Assembly: GCF_052857255.1 (NCBI RefSeq) | Contig: NC_135498.1 | Span: forward strand, 90,962,757-91,026,756 | DNA length: 64,000 nucleotides | Source of the DNA: Amblyomma americanum | Lineage: Eukaryota > Arthropoda > Arachnida > Ixodida > Ixodidae | Reading direction: 5' to 3' | Part shown: positions 27,294 to 37,813 of the stretch, piece by piece | How the letters are laid out: each line of letters begins with the position of its first letter | How positions within the stretch are numbered: the first letter of the stretch is position 1 | The notes under the pieces: model-generated | Told to the model about the DNA's origin: nothing | Database searches by the model: none | The model's input: the letters and a program-made list of their open reading frames with translations, nothing else | Translations under genes and position numbers: made by a program

Positions 27294-27580
27294 GAGCTGA
27301 AGCTGGAGATATGTGAGCGCAGAACCAAGAGGTTCTTGTTAAAGCTGGGAAGCCTTTAAGAACACATTCAGACTGAAAAAATCTTCTGCTAGTACTGAAG
27401 AAGCATTGGGAGCAAAAATAGAATCACTACCTCCAAAACAGCGGTTTGCCATCACATAGTGCTTTGAAGCAGCAAAAAGGAAGAGTTTATGTGGAATGCG
27501 ATACAATGAATATGCTGGAGTGCATTGGAAAGTACCGTCGCATTGGAAAGTACATCTAGGACCAGTCTCTTTATAATCGG
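27294..27580 (+). pseudogene. THAP/P-element-like transposase relic, 3' part
   Basis: The plus-strand reading ELKLEICERRTKRFLLKLGSL shifts frame to give IESLPPKQRFAIT(stop)CFEAAKRKSLCGMRYNEY. This resembles the 'LPP.Q..A...CF.AAKRK...GMRY' motif of THAP9/P-element transposases. The reading breaks down after about 27540. The minus-strand frame at 27339-27671 is a shadow. Confidence 0.55.
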
Positions 27581-28014
27581 TAACTATTCTCAAGCTTAAA
27601 AAGAGTATCGTGAATACCTCCCCCCTCCTCCCAATTTCTGGTAGATGGTGTAGAAGGGCTGTGTTTGTCAATTACCGGTTCCAATACGAACAAGTATACA
27701 CAAAGCAGGTTGCCAAATATTGACACATATAAAATACTCACCGACGTACTGGTGGTAACCGCGTATGGGACACCCCTGCCCGCAGGCCATATACTCTCTG
27801 AGGGTTCATACCAGATTATAAGCTTCTCCGATTACGTGCACATCAATAGTGGCTGTACACACCTTATCAAAAAATAGTACCACCATCATTTTGACTTTTC
27901 TGTCTCACAGGATTCTCAGAATTGTTTTTAACTGAAAATCTTCTTAATCGCTTTTTATTTTGTATTTCGTTTGTTTTCTGATGTAGAGCAGCCGACCTGA
28001 ACCTCACAATTTTA
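27581..28014. other. No feature recognised
   Basis: AT-rich intron sequence after the transposase relic; no further transposase motif could be read. Confidence 0.35.
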
Positions 28015-28185
28015 GGATGAGGTGAGGTTGAGTGAGGCCAGCAGTGGTGTCATGAAAAGGGAGGTGAGGGCGTCTAAGAAGACCTCAAATTCAACTGATG
28101 AGGTGCGGTTGAGGGAGGTCGGCAATTTTTTTTAAAAGTTGAGGTGAGGTCCAGATTTTTGAGGTCAAATGCCCACCTCTGCCGA
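28015..28185. repeat. GAGGT-rich repeat, copy 2
   Basis: GATGAGGTGAGGTTGAGTGAGG and later GTTGAGGTGAGGTCCAG match the theme of 14230-14460. The copy is shorter and diverged, and CCGAGCAG stands just to its right. Confidence 0.6.
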
Positions 28186-29537
28186 GCAGTAAGGACTCGG
28201 CGTGGGAATATTAGAAGCGTTTATTAACCGACATCACAACGTAGAAGCCGAGACATGTCTTCCCTGTCCGGACATCAGTTGAGTCGCACTTCCACGCTTC
28301 GGCTACCAGCATAAGGCACCATCCGTGCATGCTGGCTGTCACTTTCATTCGGCAACATCTTACGGCCTCGCATACATTGCAGGTCTGTTTTTTATGGCGT
28401 TTAAAAAGCGCACAAGTTCTGCATTCAATGTTCCGTCTGAAGTCAAAAACTACTGAATTTACTCGCACATAGTGCTCTCTTCAAGAACTGCGTAGCAGTG
28501 GGGGCGCTGTCTGCAACCTTGAAAATTGGTTGCTCTAAGCTTCCTACTCTTGCTGGAAGAATTAGTCCAAAATTTTAACTGCTTCGCCTTGTGAATATTT
28601 TTAATTTCTTTTTTTAATTACATTCGGCCGCGTATATATTTAGATGCACTTGTGCAACGAGACTTCCTTGCGTGTTCCCGAAGGCACAGGGCTCCATGCC
28701 TCAGACCATGTAGACAGGAAAGCAAGCATGCATATGTCGTTTACACAAGCTAGGTGGTACGGAGAAAAATTTTTGGGCATACGGCTGGAAATTTTTGTCT
28801 ACACTCAAGGGAACACCATAAGCTGTGAAATATTTTTTTTCAATAACGCTAGGACACCGAACTTCAGATCCAGTAGAGAGAGGATATATGCGATATTTCA
28901 GCATAACTTGGAAAAGCTTCCTTGCTCCCGTCATTTCATAGAAGGTGAATACAACAGTATAAACTGACGATGCTTGTAAATTATTTCTCTCGGCAGAACT
29001 TTATATTGCGCTTGTAGTCTGCACACTGTCTGGCAGTAAATGTGCTGGCACAGTGCATCTATAAACAAGCTTAAACTGCGGTTCATGCCACAATACCAGA
29101 AGACCAAGAAACGGCTTCCTCAAAATGTGCAGCCGACATTGCAAAGGCCAAACTGCGTGCGCCTTTGGCTATGGCCAGCAGCGTATGCTGCAGCTGCACA
29201 AGCGTTCGCACATGCTTTGAGCTCCAGCTTCAGCAGAAGCAGTGACATAGAAAGGCGTGCCTGCACCGCGAAATATCCTAGCTGTGCACTGCCGCAACTT
29301 GAACAACAAGCGATGGAAAACAAAATGCTCGCTTACCAATGTTTCCAAGAGAGGATTCACCTTCGTCTGCGTAAGACGGAGACAAGGCCTATCGACGCCT
29401 ACTCTTGAGAAGGGCAAGTCTCCTCACCAAAACACTGGCCATAGCCAAGTCAGTCTTTTGAAGACCATCATCTTCCCTGGTTCGTATATCCATGCTTAAT
29501 GTGGACTGGAAATTTTAATTATTAACCGACTGCTTAC
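28186..29537. other. Intron sequence, no feature recognised
   Basis: Short frames on both strands (28211-28468, 28644-28967, 29040-29408) show no family resemblance, and their composition matches the surrounding AT-rich sequence. Confidence 0.35.
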
Positions 29538-29867
29538 CCCCTGTTGGAATGCAGCCGGCCTTGTGCGATGGCGAGGCCGCGGAGTGACTTGACAAACGAA
29601 CTTGTTGAAGTCGCGGCACGGATCCAGCTGATCCCTGAGGAAGGCGATCAGGCTGTCCCCCATAACTGAACAGTTTGCATACTCATGGTGGCAGGTGTCG
29701 AGCCACGTGAACACCTCACGGTCAGGCTCATGGGAGGGGACTGGGTAGCGGTCCTCTGCCGTCGTCGTCTCCTTCGTCGGGTCCGGCATCGGCTCCGACG
29801 TCAGCTTCGACGGCACCTCCTTGGTAGCGGTAGTGATGGGCACGGTTGGATAACTGTTGCTCTTATC
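29538..29867 (-). CDS. M13 peptidase: stalk and first cysteine motif exon
   Basis: Seen: an open exon of 330 bases, phase 0 at both ends. The acceptor is strong (TTTTCCTCTCGCTTGCAG, AG at 29868-29869) and the donor GGG|GTAAGC lies at 29532-29537. A weaker donor, CAA|GTCACT, would end it at 29589. The translation begins DKSNSYPTVPITT and has a Thr/Pro/Glu-rich stalk of about 55 residues. It then reaches CHHEYANC...LDPCRDFNKFVC, the N-terminal cysteine signature of M13 peptidases (C..C, then DPC.DF...C), which sits just outside the membrane. It links upstream to the transmembrane exon at 45644-45839 and downstream to 3525-3884. A mobile element lies 24 bases upstream of the acceptor. This is the most certain host coding exon in the window. 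Confidence 0.85.
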
Positions 29868-29893
29868 CTGCAAGCGAGAGGAAAAGGGGAAAG

Positions 29894-31058
29894 TGGAGGA
29901 CGCTTACGCTTCGCCTTTAAGAGCGGAACGCGACAGCGTGTTGCGAAACTGCGAGGGAGTCAACGGAACGCCATTGCCTTGCCCGTTGGAGAAATCACTT
30001 AGAATCTCTAGGAGGCCCCTGAAAACAACGCAGACGCTGTTCCACACTAGCACTCATAGACGGCGGCAGTTCCATCACGCCTGTTCAGAAACTAACGACA
30101 CTGTTCCGTCGCAGAAGGGTCACCTAATCGCACGCCATCTGTCGGGCCAGCGCCGTCCACGGTGAAGCGGGTTTTCAGTCGGCGCCACACGACAGCGTTA
30201 CGACTGCACGCCAACCACGAAGGTAATTTACTAGAAGCGCATGGTACTCGCTTAATTCCGAAATTTGTAATTTACACGCTCATAATTGCTCATGTACGCT
30301 TCAGTACAGATCTCGAAGATACGTTTCTGAGAAACCCGTGCATTCACTACACGCGCCATTATTCATGTTCAAACGTCGAGCCGTCGCAGCGCAGTAAAAG
30401 CGACGCCGTCTCGAACGCCAAAGGCCCTGATTCGATTCCCGGCATATTCCCCGGTTTTTTTTTACTCATTAAATGTGCGTACCCTCTCATTTTACGCAGC
30501 CCCCGAATATTAACGCGCTAGCGTTAAGGGCCCCGTGTCGCAGAAAAGCCAGTGTCGTCGGCGTCGGCCGTGAGCGAAAAATGCCTCCTCCTCTTCGCAA
30601 TGTACGCCACTGCCCCAATAGATAGCGCGCGACGGCAGCGCCTCCCGCTCGTCTCTATCTGGCGCAGTGGGCCCGTGCGGGCGCGCAGCAATCACGCAGT
30701 GAGCGGCAAACAACGCAGCGCACACCCAAAGCGAGTTCATTACGAAGCTTGCGGCTTGCTGCCCGTTCGTTCGGCGCGGTAGCTATGCTGGCGTTCATGG
30801 CATCGGGTTTTCCGAGAACGATGTGCCGACGAACTACGACTGCAATTGCAGTCCCGCTTGTTTCGGCAAGGCGCCTGACAGCGCTTCTACGTGCATGGTT
30901 TGCCGTTCCACGCGTCCGTTTCACCGTACGTAGCAGAGCGACTTGTCTAACGGGCAAGGCGTCGCGCTGAACGGTAGATGGCGTTCCGTGGACTCCCTGG
31001 TAGTGCTGCAACACGCTACCGCGTTCCACTCTTAAAGGCGAAGCTTAAGCGTCCTCCA
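29894..31058. mobile_element. TIR element (about 1.17 kb)
   Basis: The left end TGGAGGACGCTTACGCTTCG continues through CCTTTAAGAG.GGAACGCG and AGCGTGTTGC to GGGAGTC.ACGGAACGCCAT. This is repeated in reverse complement at the right end (about 30950-31058). The inverted repeats span 80-100 bases at roughly 85% identity by eye. The interior is GC-rich with no transposase, so the element is non-autonomous. Interior fragments recur at 15470-15790 and possibly 18170-18210. Confidence 0.78.
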
Positions 31059-31260
31059 ATTTTTTTCCGCCGCGCGGTGCCTACAACTACGACTACTATG
31101 ACGCCGACGCCTCTTCAATCGAACGAGCTGTATACGCTGTGGCGTAAAAGAAGAGCGGCGAGCTAATATTGGTAATAAAATTGTAAATTGGCACGCGGGG
31201 GCCGTACTATGTTACCTTTCCATGGTTAAGCATTAAACGCCCATCTGAAAATGAAAAGAA

Positions 31261-31600
31261 ATGGTATGCTATGGCATTTATGCAGTATGGTGTGGTATGT
31301 TGTATGCTATTGTATTTATACAGCATGGTATGGTATGGTGTGGTATATTTCAAAGTATGGTACTCAATGGAATGGTATATGGCATGGCATGGTATGGGTA
31401 TGGTATGGTATGTTGTAGGCTACAGTTTTTATACAGCATGGTAGGTATGGCATGGTATGATATGGTATAAGATTTCACAGTACGGTACTCAATGGCATGA
31501 TATATGGTATGGCATGGCATGGTATGGTATGTTATAATATGGCATGGAATGGTAAGGTATGGTATGGTGAGCTATCGTGTTTTACGGAATGATATCGTTG
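31261..31600 (+). repeat. Degenerate (GGTAT)n array
   Basis: Runs of TATGG/GGTAT with scattered substitutions over about 330 bases. The leader CTGAAAATGAAAAGAAATGG resembles the sequence before the short (GGTAT)n tract at 52409-52450, in line with a duplicated intron segment. Confidence 0.85.
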
Positions 31601-31640
31601 CTAAGCACTAAAATGTGCGGTGGGATAGATGGTTTATAAA

Positions 31641-31742
31641 TAGACGACCTTTAGAGAAATTTCTGACCATTGAAGCATGTCATGCTCTATATAGACGACC
31701 TTTAGAGAAATTTCTGACCATTGAAGCATGTCATGCTCTATA
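31641..31742 (+). repeat. Perfect 51-bp tandem duplication
   Basis: TAGACGACCTTTAGAGAAAT and the next 31 bases occur twice in a row with no difference, at 31641-31691 and 31692-31742. Complete identity indicates a very recent event or an assembly slip. No gene is affected. Confidence 0.95.
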
Positions 31743-32284
31743 TCAAGGATCTCAAACACGCAGACTGGGGACCGCACGCGGCCCAGCTGCCCCTTAAGGT
31801 ATCGTCTATTTATTACGAAAGCTCGTGCCAGCTTCAGGAGTCAGCTTCAACACCAGGCTTGTTTTCTAACTGAATTAGCCCAAAAAGTTACGTCTGTAGA
31901 CAGTGTACTTATTCTTCGCCGAAAGGCACTTGAGGCAGGAGCCCCTTAATCTGCGTTACCTTCAGGCGCACGTCAGCTGCCTTCAGTATCACAGAAGAAG
32001 GCAGGCGTCGGACAAATGTCTCCCTCACAGTCGCCGCTCTGCACCCGTAAACCCAAAAACGTTCCCCCACTTCCTATGGCAAGGGGACAAAGGCCTGCTT
32101 TCTTTGCATCTTCCGTACACTTCGCTGCAGCACCACAGAAAGTTGTTCGGGAGGGAACAATTTTCATACCAGAGCGCATGTCTCTGCGGAAAATGGAGGG
32201 TAGTAACTTCTGTCCTTTGCCTTTATTCCTGACTGTGAGCCGCTACCATCTATCCTGTACGAGACGAAACTGTTGTTGTGGTAA
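31743..32284. other. Unassigned region
   Basis: Several short frames (31903-32232, 32016-32297) do not resemble known proteins. Nothing else recognised. Confidence 0.3.
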
Positions 32285-32525
32285 TAGACACATCTAGCAT
32301 ACCGCGTATCCTGTTACCGTTACCGCTACTGGAGTGCTGGGAGCCCGAGCACCGCCGATGAGCACGCGCTGATTGGCCGCAATGCTGCTGGCGCGCGCGC
32401 ACCTGTTAAGTACCAAGCACCCCCTGGCGCCGTCAAGGCGCTTTGCGCATGCGCATTAGCTGCGGGCGGGCTACTGGTACTCCAGTAGCCGTAACGGTGA
32501 CACGGTACGCGGTATGCTAAAGTTG
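32285..32525. mobile_element. MITE, copy 1 (about 240 bp)
   Basis: TAGCATACCGCGTATCCTGT, ACCGTTACCG and CTACTGGAGT at the left are mirrored at the right (ACTCCAGTAGCCGTAACGG...ACGCGGTATGCTA), a terminal inverted repeat of about 41 bases with a few mismatches. TAATAGAC occurs next to both ends and may mark the insertion site. A diverged relative is at 52065-52305. Confidence 0.72.
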
Positions 32526-33578
32526 TCTAATAATAGACGCGGACGAACACTTCCCAGTAGCCGCGGCACATGTAATCCGTTAATTAGCCAATTACCCGTT
32601 TCCCGGAGCACTCCAGCAACAATTCCGTTTTGTTAATTTGGTTAAATACCATTTAGAAGACGAGACAGGCAACTACAGACAACTAATGAAAGATCTGAAG
32701 ACCCTGAGGGAACACCTCGGATAGCACACAAAGCAGCACTATTTGAGCAGACCGGAAGAGCTGCGTGGTTTGCTTATTTTGGGGGGAAGGGGGGGGAGGG
32801 AAGGGGAGGCGATGAGTAGTGCCTGCACCCTTTGTTAAGTTCTAACCTGCTTACTTTAAGGAGTACAAAGGACGCCCATTTACCATTTACTATTGCCGCT
32901 GGATCAAGCCACGGATTTCCTGAATTCCACCAACCCTACGAAAGTCTTGTCCTCTATCATTCCTGAATCCCTGCTCTCAGCCTCACGCACATTTCCCCGT
33001 TTAAATTAGTTTAGCAGCGAAATTGAGGCTCGGAATACCAGAACATCCGAGGTGAGAAAGGCTACAAGTATGAAACGCTGCACGTTTAGCTGGTGGACAT
33101 TATCATCTACCAATTTCAGCACTTGGAGATCAAGAAGTTCCAGGTAAGGCACGCAGAACAAAGACAAACTTAGGCTGGCCACCACCTTTCTTTGTTTCCT
33201 TCAGCGCTTTCAGTGAGTGCCGATAACCGCACTGCCATGCATACAAACACATCTACAAAGGCAAAGTTTGGTTGAGTAATGTCCCTCTTAGCCAAAAGTA
33301 CTTTTTGCACGCCCGACAGCGCAACTTCGCTTGGAGACTTTGAAATCCACTTACGGCACACACACGCACCCGCTTTCTTGGTGAGCGTGTTTCCCATTTT
33401 TTCTTACCCTTTGCGACCTTGTTTGGAAGCTATATTAGGTACGTCACCGCGCCAAACGCCACTCGGCGGTAGCCTGCTCAAACTTGCGTTTCACTTCTGC
33501 CAAACCTATTTCAATATTTTCTACAGCCCTCGTGGCAGTAAGAACATAAGCTTTTTACAGTGAAATTTCAGTGTTCAA
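32526..33578. other. Intron sequence, no feature recognised
   Basis: Contains a G-rich run near 32780-32810 and otherwise unremarkable sequence. Short frames on both strands have no recognisable domain. Confidence 0.35.
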
Positions 33579-33913
33579 ATGTCCCTGCCAAAGCTTCAAC
33601 GCAACGGAAAGTTAGTAAAAAGCATTTTCCAACCTTTTTGGGATCAGTCGTATTTGTTCACTAAGTCGCGCGACAAGGTGGTGTGTTTAAAAGGTCGTCA
33701 CACTGCGTCTATGCCGAAGAAGTACCACGTGAGACACCACTTCATGTCTTGTCATCGTGAAAAGTACAGTGCATTAACTGGAAAGATGTGTGACGACAAA
33801 GTGGATCAACTGAAGGCGTCACTCGGATAGCAGCAAGAATTTTCCAAAAGCCTACCAAAACAGCAGTAGAAACGCTGAGAGCAACCTACATTATTTCCCA
33901 TCTAATTGGAAAG
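33579..33913 (+). pseudogene. hAT/GTF2IRD2-like transposase relic, BED-finger part
   Basis: The reading MSLPKLQRN...SYLFTKSRDKVVCLKGRHTASMPKKYHVRHHFMSCHREKYSALTG...KVDQLKASL follows the BED-type zinc-finger start of GTF2IRD2/ZBED-like hAT proteins (usual order CL.C, KKYN.R.H, H...Y). The second Cys of the first pair reads Gly, so the finger is damaged. After a stop the reading continues in another frame (VETLRATYIISHLIGK) until the LINE insertion at 33914. Confidence 0.65.
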
Positions 33914-35538
33914 CATTTGACTCAGTGGAAACCTCTGCAGTCATACAGGCATTGCGGAATCAGGGGGTAGAAGAGCCTTATTTCAAAATACTGGAAGATA
34001 TATATAGGAAATGCACAGCTACCACAATCCTCCATAAAGTCAGCAATAAAATTTCAATAAGGAAGGGCGTCAGGCCAGGAGACACGATCTCTCCAATGCT
34101 ATTCACCGACTGTTTACAGGAGGTATTCCGAGGCCTGGATTGGGAACAGTTGGAAATAAGAGTTAATGGAGAATACGTAAGAAATCTGCGATTCGCTGAC
34201 GACATTGCCTTGTTGAGTCATTCCGAAGGTGAACTGCAGATCATGATCAATGAGTTAGACAGCCAGAGCAGAATGCAGGGGCTAAAAACTAACGTGCAGA
34301 AAACCAAAGTATTGTTCAATAATCTAGCAAGGGAACCGCAGTTCACAATTGGCAGCGAGGTGTTGGAAGTGGTAAAGGAATGAATACGTCTACTTAGGGC
34401 ACGTAGTGACATAGTAGAGTGGAGAGCTGGGCGAGTCGGTACATGATTGAAGAAGGAAACCCAGTGGTGTCCTGTGTTCCTTGTTCCTGTGTCTTCGTCT
34501 TTTGCGCTCCAGCGGTGTCCTGTGTTCCTTGTTTCTGTGTCTTCGTCTTTTGCGCTGGTTTCCTTCTTCAATCATGTACCGACTCGCCCAGCTCTTTACT
34601 CTACTAAATCCAGCGGTGTCATGTGTTCCTTGTTCCTGTGTCTTCGTCTTTTGCGCTGGTTTCCTTCTTCAATCATGTACCGACTCGCCCAGCTCTCCAT
34701 TCTACTAAACCCAGCGGTGTCCTGTGTTCCTTGTTCCTGTGTCTTCGTCTTTTGCGCTGGTTTCCTTCTTCAATCATGTACCGACTCGCCCAGCTCTCCA
34801 TTCTACTAAACCCAGCGGTGTCCTGTGTTCCTTGTTCCTGTGTCTTCGTCTTTTGCGCTGGTTTCCTTCTTCAATCATGTACCGACTCGCCCAGCTCTCC
34901 ACCCTACTAAATCCAGCGCTGTCCTGTGTTCCTTGTTCCTGTGTCTTCGTCTTTTGCGCTGGTTTCCTTCCTCAACGTAGTGACAGCTGAGAGGGAAATA
35001 ACTAGAAGGATAATAATGGGGTGGAGCGCATATGGCAAGTTGTCTAATATCATGAACAGCAAGTTGCTAATATCCCTCAAGAAAAAAGTGTAGAACAGCT
35101 GTATCTTATCGGTACTCACCTACGAGGCAGAAACGTGGAGGCTAACGAAAAGGGTTCAGCTTAAGTTAAGCAAAACACAGCGAGCCATGGAAACAAAAAT
35201 TATAGGTGTAACGTTAAGAGACGGGAAGCAGGCAGAATAGGTGAGGAACGAAGCAAGTGTTAATGACATTTTTGTGAAAATCAAGAGGAAGAAATGGGCT
35301 TGCACAGGACATACGTGTAATGCGAAGCAAGATAACTGCTGGTCCTTAACGGTAACGGAGTGGATTCCAAGAGAAGGCAAGCGTATCAGAGAGCGGCAGA
35401 AGGTTAGGTGGGCGGATGAGATTAGGAAGTTCGCAGGCATAGGGTGACGCAGCTGGCAAAGGAGAGGGTTAATTTGAGAGAAATGGGAAAGGCCTTTGCC
35501 CTGCAGTGGGTGTAGCCAGGCTGATGATAATGACGATG
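33914..35538 (+). mobile_element. 5'-truncated RTE-like LINE nested in the hAT relic
   Basis: The element enters inside the reverse transcriptase (AFDSVETSAVIQALRNQG). It has RKGVRPGDTISPMLF and the catalytic FADDIALLS, and continues after an insertion at 34412-34974 with KIKRKKWACTGH and EWIPREGKR...VRWADEI, the usual C-terminal part. It ends in GATGATAATGACGATG, a short degenerate tail. Imperfect 10-base flanks (AATTGGAAAG at 33904, AATTGAAAAA at 35539) look like its target duplication. Several frameshifts and stops make it dead. The exact clade (RTE or a relative) is my judgement from motif style. Confidence 0.8.
34412..34974 (+). mobile_element. Amplified hairpin element: 101-bp units, 11-bp TSD
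   Basis: The insert starts TAGTAGAGTGGAGAGCTGGG and GTACATGATTGAAGAAGGAAAC, the reverse complement of the end of each following unit. Five units of about 101 bases follow (CAGCGGTGTCCTGTGTTCC...CTTTTGCGCTGG...CCGACTCGCCCAGCTC). ACGTAGTGACA is repeated exactly at 34401-34411 and 34975-34985. Removing insert and one flank rejoins the LINE reading (EYVYLGHVVT to EREITRRI). Long cysteine-rich frames here come from the repeat. Confidence 0.85.
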
Positions 35539-35548
35539 AATTGAAAAA

Positions 35549-36770
35549 TCTGCAGAATCTTTTACGCGTCAATCATATATGCAAAACTGCCTAATTGAAG
35601 CCGCAGGTGCTATCACTCATTGCATGAACAAGGAATTTGAAAAGATAACCCTTTCAAATAATACGGTTTCGGAGAGAATTACTGAGATAGGCAACGACGC
35701 TGCAAGCGCCTCAATGAAGCAATGTCGGGACTTCGAAAATATTCCTCTTGCCATTGACGACAGCACTGACATTACAGAAACGCCCAGCGTACAATCTTCA
35801 TTAGGGGCGTACAGTACTGGATATTGTCCCGATGAAAGACGCCACTAGAGCAGTGGACATCATGTCTGTGCTTGAAGGAGTTGATAAATTCAGTGGTGGG
35901 AAGTAGGCGCGGTCTTTCAGGACGTTTGCGAACAAAGCTTAAAAGGCTCACAGCCATTGAGCATTTCGTGGGAGTGCACTGTATCTCGCCAATAAGCACT
36001 ATGCAGCAAGACGATGAATATAATATCTGTCATGGACATTTTGTTTGGCGCAGTGAGCTCCATTGTTCAAGACACTCAACCGCCGTCAATTCACCCAGAT
36101 CAGAACTCTACAGTTCCTTGAAAGAAAGAAATAAGCCGATTGCATAATCTGTCATATGAGAAGTTGCTTCATTTCCTTGCTCTTCTCGCTGACATATGTG
36201 ATCACGTGAACATCTTGAACGTATAAGCTTCAGGCGAAACTAAAATAACCACGAAAATGAACGAGGACGTTCATGCATTCCAAGCCGAATTGCAAGTGTG
36301 GCAGTGCCACATAAAAGCAAAAAGCTGGACTGCAGTTTCCAACTATCAAATCACTAGGACACGTAGCCTATGAACCATGCGATGTTTTCGCCGATTTGCT
36401 CCACGATGTCGAGAAAGAATTCAAAATTCGGTTTCAAGACATATCCGCAGCCTCTCCAAAGAGTTCTAAATTTTCTCTGTACCCATCACTGTTGCGAGTC
36501 GACGATGTTGAGCCCGAGTATCAAGTGAAGCTCACTGAACAATTGAGAACCAAGTGACGATAGACGTTCGAAATCGTAGGTGTTCCGGAAATAGGCAATT
36601 TTTCCAGCACTGCTGCACCAAGCTACAAAGATGATTGCCATGTTGAGTAGTACATACTTGTGTGAGCATTTGTTCTCTTTGTTGAATATCCACAAATCTC
36701 CTCTGCGTTTAAGGATAACAGACGAGCACTAACAGCCACCACGCGAGTCGCCTGCATTCAAGGCCTAATG
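35549..36770 (+). pseudogene. hAT/GTF2IRD2-like transposase relic, main part
   Basis: After the LINE the reading resumes: NCLIEAAGAITHC, ITLSNNTVSERITEI, IPLAIDDSTDIT (first catalytic Asp region of hAT), then, frame-shifted, DIVPMKDATRAVDIMSVLEGVDKF, LAFLADICDHVNILN.LQAKLK and DVHAFQAELQVWQ. The end near 36640-36720 gives STYLCEHLFSLLNIHKSPLR..ITDEH, the C-terminal hAT dimerisation motif. Multiple stops and frame changes show decay. No terminal inverted repeats were identified. The order of motifs matches GTF2IRD2/ZBED-type proteins, which derive from hAT transposons. Confidence 0.75.
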
Positions 36771-36784
36771 CCAAATATTGCATT

Positions 36785-36958
36785 GGGCTAGTCGGCTAGT
36801 CGGCTGGGCTAGTCGGTTCATAGTTGATGCGAATAAAAACTGCGCGACGTCGACGGATCAAGAGGAGACACAAAGACGCGCACACAAAGCGATTTATGTG
36901 TGCGTCTTTGTGTCTCCTCTTGCCCCGTCAACTTCGCGCAGCTTCTATTCGCATCAAC
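36785..36958 (+). mobile_element. Hairpin insertion element (174 bp) with 9-bp TSD
   Basis: Long arms: ATAGTTGATGCGAATA...AGAGGAGACACAAAGACGCG and the complementary return ending CTATTCGCATCAACT, around a short loop (about 36888-36897). The left end carries GCTGGGCTAGTCGGTTCAT, the family tail in reverse complement, plus two extra GGCTAGTC copies. TATTGCATT flanks it exactly at 36776-36784 and 36959-36967. It sits just beyond the hAT relic's last motif. Confidence 0.8.
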
Positions 36959-36967
36959 TATTGCATT

Positions 36968-37324
36968 CCTTGTCACTGCTAAGCGTCGTCAGTCCTCAAG
37001 CTAGCAGCACGCATCGCACTGAAAGATAATATATTTGATTAAAAAATAAAACATCTTCTTATCAAGGTTAAATATCTTCGTAGTTCCTTTTCATTAATAC
37101 GCTGCGAGACAGACGCTTCCCCCCCCCCCCCTCCCTGTTAATAAAAAAAAATTGTGATTGACCCCCCCTTTTTTTTCGCTGTTTCCCGGCTTCTGGTCCA
37201 ATGAATACGAAATATTCGCAATGCGGTCCGCATTGCAATATGGGTTTCCGACCCCTCCTCCAAATATATAGTAAACGGCAAAACTGAGAGTCGCACACGG
37301 CCGCGCTGTTTGAGGCAAGCACGT
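36968..37324. other. Low-complexity intron sequence
   Basis: Contains C-rich and A-rich runs near 37120-37180. Minus-strand frames across it are composition artefacts. No gene. Confidence 0.35.
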
Positions 37325-37700
37325 GTCATTCCGCTTTATAAAGCGGGATCTGAAAACCAAATTTCCAACTACCGTCCGATTTCCATTGCTTCCTGTATAT
37401 TGCAAGTAATAGAGAAACATGTGTCAAGTGTTATGAATGCATTTGTAATGAAGCATAATATATTAAGTAAATAACAACATGGAGAGGTATCGGGCACTGG
37501 AACAAAACATGTTCTATAAAAACTGCCGCATTCACTTCATTGCAGCTGAGACAACAACAAAGTGCTAATTGGTTTATTCCTCGATGTTAAGAAAGCTTTC
37601 AGCACTGTAAACCATGAAATATTGACCTGTAAGTTATATTCATATTGGTTTAGAGGCCCATTCCTTTCGTTTCTAAAGCACCCGTTCGCGTCTGTCAAGC
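37325..37700 (+). pseudogene. LINE reverse transcriptase fragment
   Basis: The plus-strand reading VIPLYKAGSENQISNYRPISIASC...IEKHV, then LIGLFLDVKKAFSTVNHEIL...YWFRGPFLSFL, is the fingers-to-palm part (NYRPIS, then LD..KAF..V.H) of a Jockey/CR1-type non-LTR reverse transcriptase. It has several frame changes and no YADD region, so it is a short dead piece. Confidence 0.7.
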
Positions 37701-37813
37701 AGGAATAGTTCGCAGCGGGAGAGCATACCATTCAGCGCAGAATTATTTACACGCATACACATAGGCTTTGCCACCGCAAGCGTGCCCAGTAAACGGCTGC
37801 ACCTACACGATGT

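Noticed and set aside
34447..34990. Cysteine-rich secreted-protein-like frames
   Set aside because: They arise from the 101-bp repeat units of the hairpin insert read in successive frames.
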